DNA from: Minisyncoccota bacterium
GTDB lineage: Bacteria > Patescibacteriota > Minisyncoccia > Phycocordibacterales > JACZSL01
Length of the DNA stretch: 8,822 nucleotides
NCBI GenBank assembly: GCA_028280145.1
Contig: JANQMM010000055.1
Location: forward strand, 1 to 8,822
Reading direction: 5' to 3'
The translations under genes were made by a program, and so were the position numbers. Below the pieces are notes generated by a model. The model was not told the DNA's origin and ran no database searches. It saw only the letters and a program-made list of their open reading frames with translations. Of the stretch, positions 5,902 to 8,822 are shown piece by piece. The number at the start of each line of letters is the position of its first letter. Positions within the stretch are counted from its first letter, which is position 1.

Positions 5902-7083
5902 TTATTTGATGTCTCTATCAGCTTTTATATCTTTAATCGCGTATTTCTTGTTTAGGGCGATCTTATTCATTATGGCGTTTGCCGCCCAACCAATAAACGC
6001 AAGAATCGCAAAGTAAAATACACCGGTGAGTGTGAGCGAAGGCAACTCAGTTCTTGCAAACAAACCAAGAAGTGTGCCTCCAACACCCATGGATGTAACA
6101 ACAGTGAGGTTCTTTATTGAGTTATTGGTTGCTTTTCCTTGCAGGTCTGCAAAGACACTGGCGGCTGAGCTAACATATACTTTTGTCATTCCCCATATCT
6201 CTTTTACATAAGCAAGAGTGTCATCAAGCGTTTCGTGCTTGAATTGTAATACATCAGCAAACTTTTCAAGGTTTGGGTTGCTCTTAACTACCGCTCCCCG
6301 AGTGCTTATATACGCTCCCATTTGATTGATACGAGTATCAATCATGCTTATGGTCTTTTGATACCCTTCAATCTTGGTCTTAAATGCGCCGACATCCTTA
6401 CCCTTGATCTCACCACGCTCTTTTACCTCTGCTATGTTTTCCCAGATAATCCTATGTAAATTGAGATACCTGTGCATTTGGCCCTTGAACTCTCGTATAA
6501 AGATTTGTTCTTCCACGAATTGTTCAATGGTTTCAATATCCTCTCCTTTGGAGTTTATGATATAAAGCGTGTCTCCACGAAAGATATCAAAAGTATCCTT
6601 TCTGATCTCAAAACGTTTCCCTTGATCGAACTCGGCCAACAAACCGTTTACATCTTCATCTGAAGCATGTTCCAGTACAACAAAATAGGGGTATATAGTT
6701 TTGATGTTGGCAAGTTCCTTAGGAATTGGCGCCCCAAGACTGAACACGTAACCTATGCCGGCAGACAATTCGTTCTCGTAGTATGAAGTAAGCAATTTTA
6801 TATCGTCCTTAATACCTCCCTCAGGGTCTCTGCCGACAAGAATGAGTCCGTCCTCATATATCTTGATCGTTATTCCGTCAGTGGTTCTGGCGTTTATATA
6901 CTCCAAACCGCTACGCAGGTCCTCAACACTTTCAAGGCGTAGTTTATCTCGAAGTTCTTTTAGTTTTTGTTTATCCAGATTGAGGGGCGACTCACCCTCA
7001 GTCATGAAATCATAGATCTCCGAAAGATGCAGAGTCGTTCTCTGAAACCAACTCCCGATATATAGTCTCTTTACGTTTACCAT
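5902..7083 (-). CDS. Membrane protein with CorA-like C-terminal layout but no GMN motif
   Basis: This is a 393-residue protein of no named family that I can assign. Residues 1-200 are a soluble alpha/beta region (begins MVNVKRLYIGSWFQRTTLHL). Residues about 205-310 are mostly long charged helices, and two membrane helices lie at the C-terminus (about 325-343 and 352-371), followed by a basic/acidic tail. The order of soluble domain, long helix, 'N-x-I-K-N-L-T' entry to the first membrane helix (321-327), short loop with 'ELP' and last helix ending in a Trp is that of CorA-type divalent-cation channels. The GMN signature that CorA requires in the loop is absent; ARTELPSL is found there. A divergent CorA-like or Rmd1-like membrane protein is possible, and transport is not demonstrated. 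The ATG at 7081-7083 is preferred over a TTG at 7116 because a TATAAT box ends 6 bases before it. Confidence 0.78.
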   Translation of the reverse strand: MVNVKRLYIGSWFQRTTLHLSEIYDFMTEGESPLNLDKQKLKELRDKLRLESVEDLRSGLEYINARTTDGITIKIYEDGLILVGRDPEGGIKDDIKLLTSYYENELSAGIGYVFSLGAPIPKELANIKTIYPYFVVLEHASDEDVNGLLAEFDQGKRFEIRKDTFDIFRGDTLYIINSKGEDIETIEQFVEEQIFIREFKGQMHRYLNLHRIIWENIAEVKERGEIKGKDVGAFKTKIEGYQKTISMIDTRINQMGAYISTRGAVVKSNPNLEKFADVLQFKHETLDDTLAYVKEIWGMTKVYVSSAASVFADLQGKATNNSIKNLTVVTSMGVGGTLLGLFARTELPSLTLTGVFYFAILAFIGWAANAIMNKIALNKKYAIKDIKADRDIK

Positions 7084-7089
7084 AGGAAC

Positions 7090-7116
7090 ATTATAGCTTA
7101 CAAAGATACTCGACAA
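7090..7116 (-). promoter_or_regulatory. Promoter with TATAAT 6 bases before ATG (predicted leaderless)
   Basis: The minus strand has a perfect TATAAT at 7095-7090. Six bases later comes the ATG at 7083, so the transcript should begin at or next to the start codon. A weak -35 candidate, TTGTCG (7116-7111), lies 15 bases upstream of the box, shorter than ideal. The spacing is identical to that of the promoter at 5168-5176. Confidence 0.6.
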
Positions 7117-7272
7117 AGGCAGTATTCAACACCACAACCAATCATCGCTCTCATGCTTTGTGCTGTGGAAAGTTCAAGAACACGAAGCGGTAATGATATG
7201 CATGTTATTGACAAGCAGCGGAAAGGATTGCTCTCCTCGAGGAATAAGAAAGATCGCAAGGGAACGAAAAAG

Positions 7273-7293
7273 CGACGCGTTGCGTCGTTTTTT
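7273..7293. terminator. Rho-independent terminator, both directions
   Basis: The arms CGACGC (7273-7278) and GCGTCG (7282-7287) close a 3-base loop. Six T follow on the plus strand (7288-7293), and a CTTTTTC run follows on the minus strand; flanking A/T pairs and a G-T pair extend the stem. No plus-strand gene upstream needs it, so it probably ends minus-strand read-through from the HEPN gene before the next promoter at 7090, or ends an unseen plus-strand small RNA. Confidence 0.72.
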
Positions 7294-7377
7294 CTATGCA
7301 TGACCCTAATTGTACAGGATTGGAATCAGTTGAGTGAACATATGCTTATATACAAGCAATTTTCTGTGTGAATCGAG

Positions 7378-7398
7378 AAAATGGCCCGTTTGGGCCAT
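7378..7398 (-). terminator. Probable terminator of the HEPN gene
   Basis: A perfect 7-bp stem, ATGGCCC (7381-7387) with GGGCCAT (7392-7398), closes a 4-base loop 23 bases after the HEPN gene stop. On the minus strand it is followed by a short T-run (TTT then CTC). The T-run is weak, so the second hairpin at 7273-7293 may act as backup. Confidence 0.55.
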
Positions 7399-7421
7399 TA
7401 ACTACTTCTTTTTTATATATG

Positions 7422-8633
7422 TCATTTTACTACTTTTGTCTTTTTTAGAATCTCTCTATATTTTGTCTTCCTATTATATAGTGAAAAAATTTGCCAGTCG
7501 AGTATCTCTTCTTCTTTAATTTTCTTCTTTTTAATCAAAGTCTCTAAAAGCTTATAGAAATCTTTATCTTGACCTTTAAGAGCAAATAGGGCTAATTGGA
7601 AATCAGATTCAGGTTCAATCAAACTCCAATCGTGTTTATCTAATTCTTTCTCTATTTTTCGAGCTGTTTTACCTTGTTTTTTTAAACCAATGCAATAATT
7701 TACAATTATCATTTTCTGATTCAAATCATCCAACTCCAACTCATCTGCTAGCTTGTATATCTCATTAACGTAATCAAATTGATCTATTTTAAGTAGCTCA
7801 TGCATTACATCGTTCATTATGTATGACCCACCAGTCACATTTTTTTCAGGAAATTTTAGTTGTGCTGACTGTAGTATTACTCCACAAAAGAAGAGGGCTG
7901 TAGCGAGCGCATCGTGTAAGTAGTCTTTATTTAGGTGAATACTATCTCCTACTTTAACTTTTGTTTTATCAGAGTACTTTTTGGAGTACTCGCTATCCGC
8001 TTGACAGGAGTTGTGGACAATTAGATTCCTAATTTTTATCAATTTGTAGAATTTGTTTACGTGTTCTGTTTTTTGTGGAACAACCAACTCCAATTCATCT
8101 TTCAAGATTTTTAATCTACTTTGGACGCCCTCTCTTAGAAGTATTTGATCAATCTCTCGACTAATCATATGATCCAAAGCATTTTTAACACTGTCTTGTT
8201 TCTTTAGCTCCCCATAACTTATGGTTCTATTTTCTGAAGACAGTCTTTCAGGATTTCTTTCATAATAATTTCTTAGTACTTGTCCGAAAACAAAATCAAT
8301 TACAGAAACAGTTGAAGTTATAGTATTGCGACTAAATAACATTTCTTGAGCTGGATGTTTTTTCTGTAGCCGGACCAGAGATTTCATATCTTTATAGGTA
8401 GGCGTCCTTTTTTGTTTTACAATTTTTTTGTATATAGACTTCCTTTCCTCGTTGTATTTCTTGTCATATTTGCTCGCAAAACCTCCAACAGTTTCAACAG
8501 AAACCTGTCTGAGTTCAATGTTTTTGCATAGATAGCGATATAGACTTTCAAATGTATTAATCCTTATTTTTCTCTTCTTTTTTCTAGCTTTTTTTGCCGC
8601 CATTGCATAGACATTACGCCTTTTTGTGGTCAT
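7422..8633 (-). CDS. HEPN-domain protein, putative ribonuclease (defence or toxin)
   Basis: This 403-residue protein carries the HEPN signature R-x4-H in IKIRNLIVHNSCQAD, with R202 and H207 when counted from the ATG at 8633. In HEPN ribonucleases these two residues form the RNA-cutting site upon dimerisation. The preceding helices (about 105-135 with VSVIDFVFGQVLRNYYERNP, and 170-200) fit the helical bundle of the RiboL-PSP/MAE_28990-like HEPN groups. The N-terminus is strongly basic (KKARKKKRKIR). The C-terminal third is helical and TPR-like, ending DWQIFSLYNRKTKYREIL, and may sense a trigger or partner. Base composition is visibly more A/T-rich than its neighbours, suggesting transfer. Starts at 8669 (GTG) and 8603 (ATG) are also possible. 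No antitoxin partner is seen inside the window. Substrate and trigger are unknown. Confidence 0.75.
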   Translation of the reverse strand: MTTKRRNVYAMAAKKARKKKRKIRINTFESLYRYLCKNIELRQVSVETVGGFASKYDKKYNEERKSIYKKIVKQKRTPTYKDMKSLVRLQKKHPAQEMLFSRNTITSTVSVIDFVFGQVLRNYYERNPERLSSENRTISYGELKKQDSVKNALDHMISREIDQILLREGVQSRLKILKDELELVVPQKTEHVNKFYKLIKIRNLIVHNSCQADSEYSKKYSDKTKVKVGDSIHLNKDYLHDALATALFFCGVILQSAQLKFPEKNVTGGSYIMNDVMHELLKIDQFDYVNEIYKLADELELDDLNQKMIIVNYCIGLKKQGKTARKIEKELDKHDWSLIEPESDFQLALFALKGQDKDFYKLLETLIKKKKIKEEEILDWQIFSLYNRKTKYREILKKTKVVK

Positions 8634-8652
8634 ATGCAAGTAAAAATATTTT

Positions 8653-8741
8653 CGGAGATACGGCGACACAGCTCCTCATCTCCGCCACGCGGAGCTTCAC
8701 ATCGCTTGGTAAAGCGGTGTGAAGTGGCGGAACTGTGGAGC
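8653..8741 (-). other. Structured G/C-rich palindromic element upstream of the HEPN gene
   Basis: A 13-bp hairpin (8695-8707 with 8712-8724, one G-T pair, 4-base loop) is nested in a larger inverted repeat: TCCGCCAC (8681-8688) with GTGGCGGA (8724-8731), then a symmetric 5x5 internal loop and GCTCC (8671-8675) with GGAGC (8737-8741). The segment 8678-8688 can alternatively pair with 8689-8694 or with CGGAGAT (8653-8659). It could be a structured leader or small RNA, a DNA cruciform or a REP-like palindrome. A minus-strand frame is open through it to the window edge, so a coding explanation is not excluded. Confidence 0.4.
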
Positions 8742-8822
8742 CGTTGACGTCATGTTTATCCATGTAATTTGGTGACCCTACGGGGAATGGCGTCGGGTCG
8801 CTAAGCTGAAAAACCTTACGAT

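Larger units (their letters stand above)
7117..7421. other. Intergenic stretch between the CorA-like and HEPN genes
   Basis: No convincing gene is seen. Open frames on both strands give low-complexity or basic peptides without ribosome binding sites, and one plus-strand frame (7153-7371) would run through a terminator hairpin. The stretch holds two hairpins, at 7273-7293 and 7381-7398, listed separately. A TTGACA at 7208-7213 (plus) has no -10 partner at the proper distance. Confidence 0.6.

Noticed and set aside
7153..7371. Plus-strand frame of 72 codons in the intergenic region
   Set aside because: It runs through the perfect hairpin and T6 terminator at 7273-7293 and has no ribosome binding site or paired promoter.
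8634..8669. Upstream GTG start (8669) for the HEPN gene
   Set aside because: Would add 12 residues reaching into the structured element; the ATG at 8633 next to the A/T-rich box is simpler, though the choice is not certain.
8771..8822. tRNA-like 3' end on the minus strand (GGGTCACCA) considered
   Set aside because: No T-loop consensus (GTTCGA) or cloverleaf arms could be fitted, and a protein frame is open across it.
1..8822. CRISPR arrays, insertion sequences, rRNA or tRNA genes
   Set aside because: No regularly spaced repeats, transposase motifs, terminal inverted repeats with target duplications, or conserved RNA gene sequences were seen.

Overview
The window looks like bacterial DNA from a small-genome lineage, most likely Candidate Phyla Radiation (Patescibacteria/Parcubacteria-like). 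That placement is an inference from the dense, short-leader gene layout, the divergent proteins and the A/V-type ATPase; no phylogenetic marker is present. Bacterial identity rests on TTGACA/TATAAT-type promoters and hairpin-plus-T-run terminators. TGA is used as a stop (ends of the subunit C gene and of the small membrane protein gene), which argues against the recoded Gracilibacteria/SR1 code.

Left part (1-4663, all minus strand): the front portion of a V/A-type ATPase operon, transcribed right to left in the order G/H - I - K - E - C - F. This matches the Enterococcus hirae ntp order, so A, B and D should lie beyond the left edge. Gaps are only 1 to 9 bases, except for an 81-base gap before the proteolipid gene K. 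The proteolipid keeps a full set of residues equivalent to the Na+ ligands of E. hirae NtpK, so the enzyme is probably sodium-coupled. A promoter at 4700-4728 drives the operon, and a terminator at 4754-4790 separates it from the genes to the right.

Middle part (4883-7083): four genes of small or uncertain families. On the minus strand are an AbrB/MazE-like DNA-binding protein of 57 aa (5216-5389) and a small membrane protein (4883-5161). Diverging from the AbrB gene is the only plus-strand gene (5528-5776), with textbook promoter, ribosome binding site and terminator. A 32-base near-perfect A/T-rich palindrome sits 9 bases upstream of the AbrB start, in the shared control region, and is probably an operator. 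The minus-strand gene 5902-7083 encodes a two-helix membrane protein laid out like CorA but without the GMN signature. Two genes (starts at 5161 and 7083) have a perfect TATAAT box exactly 6 bases before the ATG, which predicts leaderless mRNAs.

Right part (7084-8822): a gene-poor stretch with two hairpin terminators, then a visibly more A/T-rich minus-strand gene (7422-8633) whose product carries the HEPN ribonuclease motif R-N-L-I-V-H. It is a probable, apparently acquired, defence or toxin protein. Upstream of it is a G/C-rich, strongly folded element (8653-8741) with three mutually exclusive pairings for the same strand segment. The HEPN gene together with this element is the best candidate here for an undescribed system.
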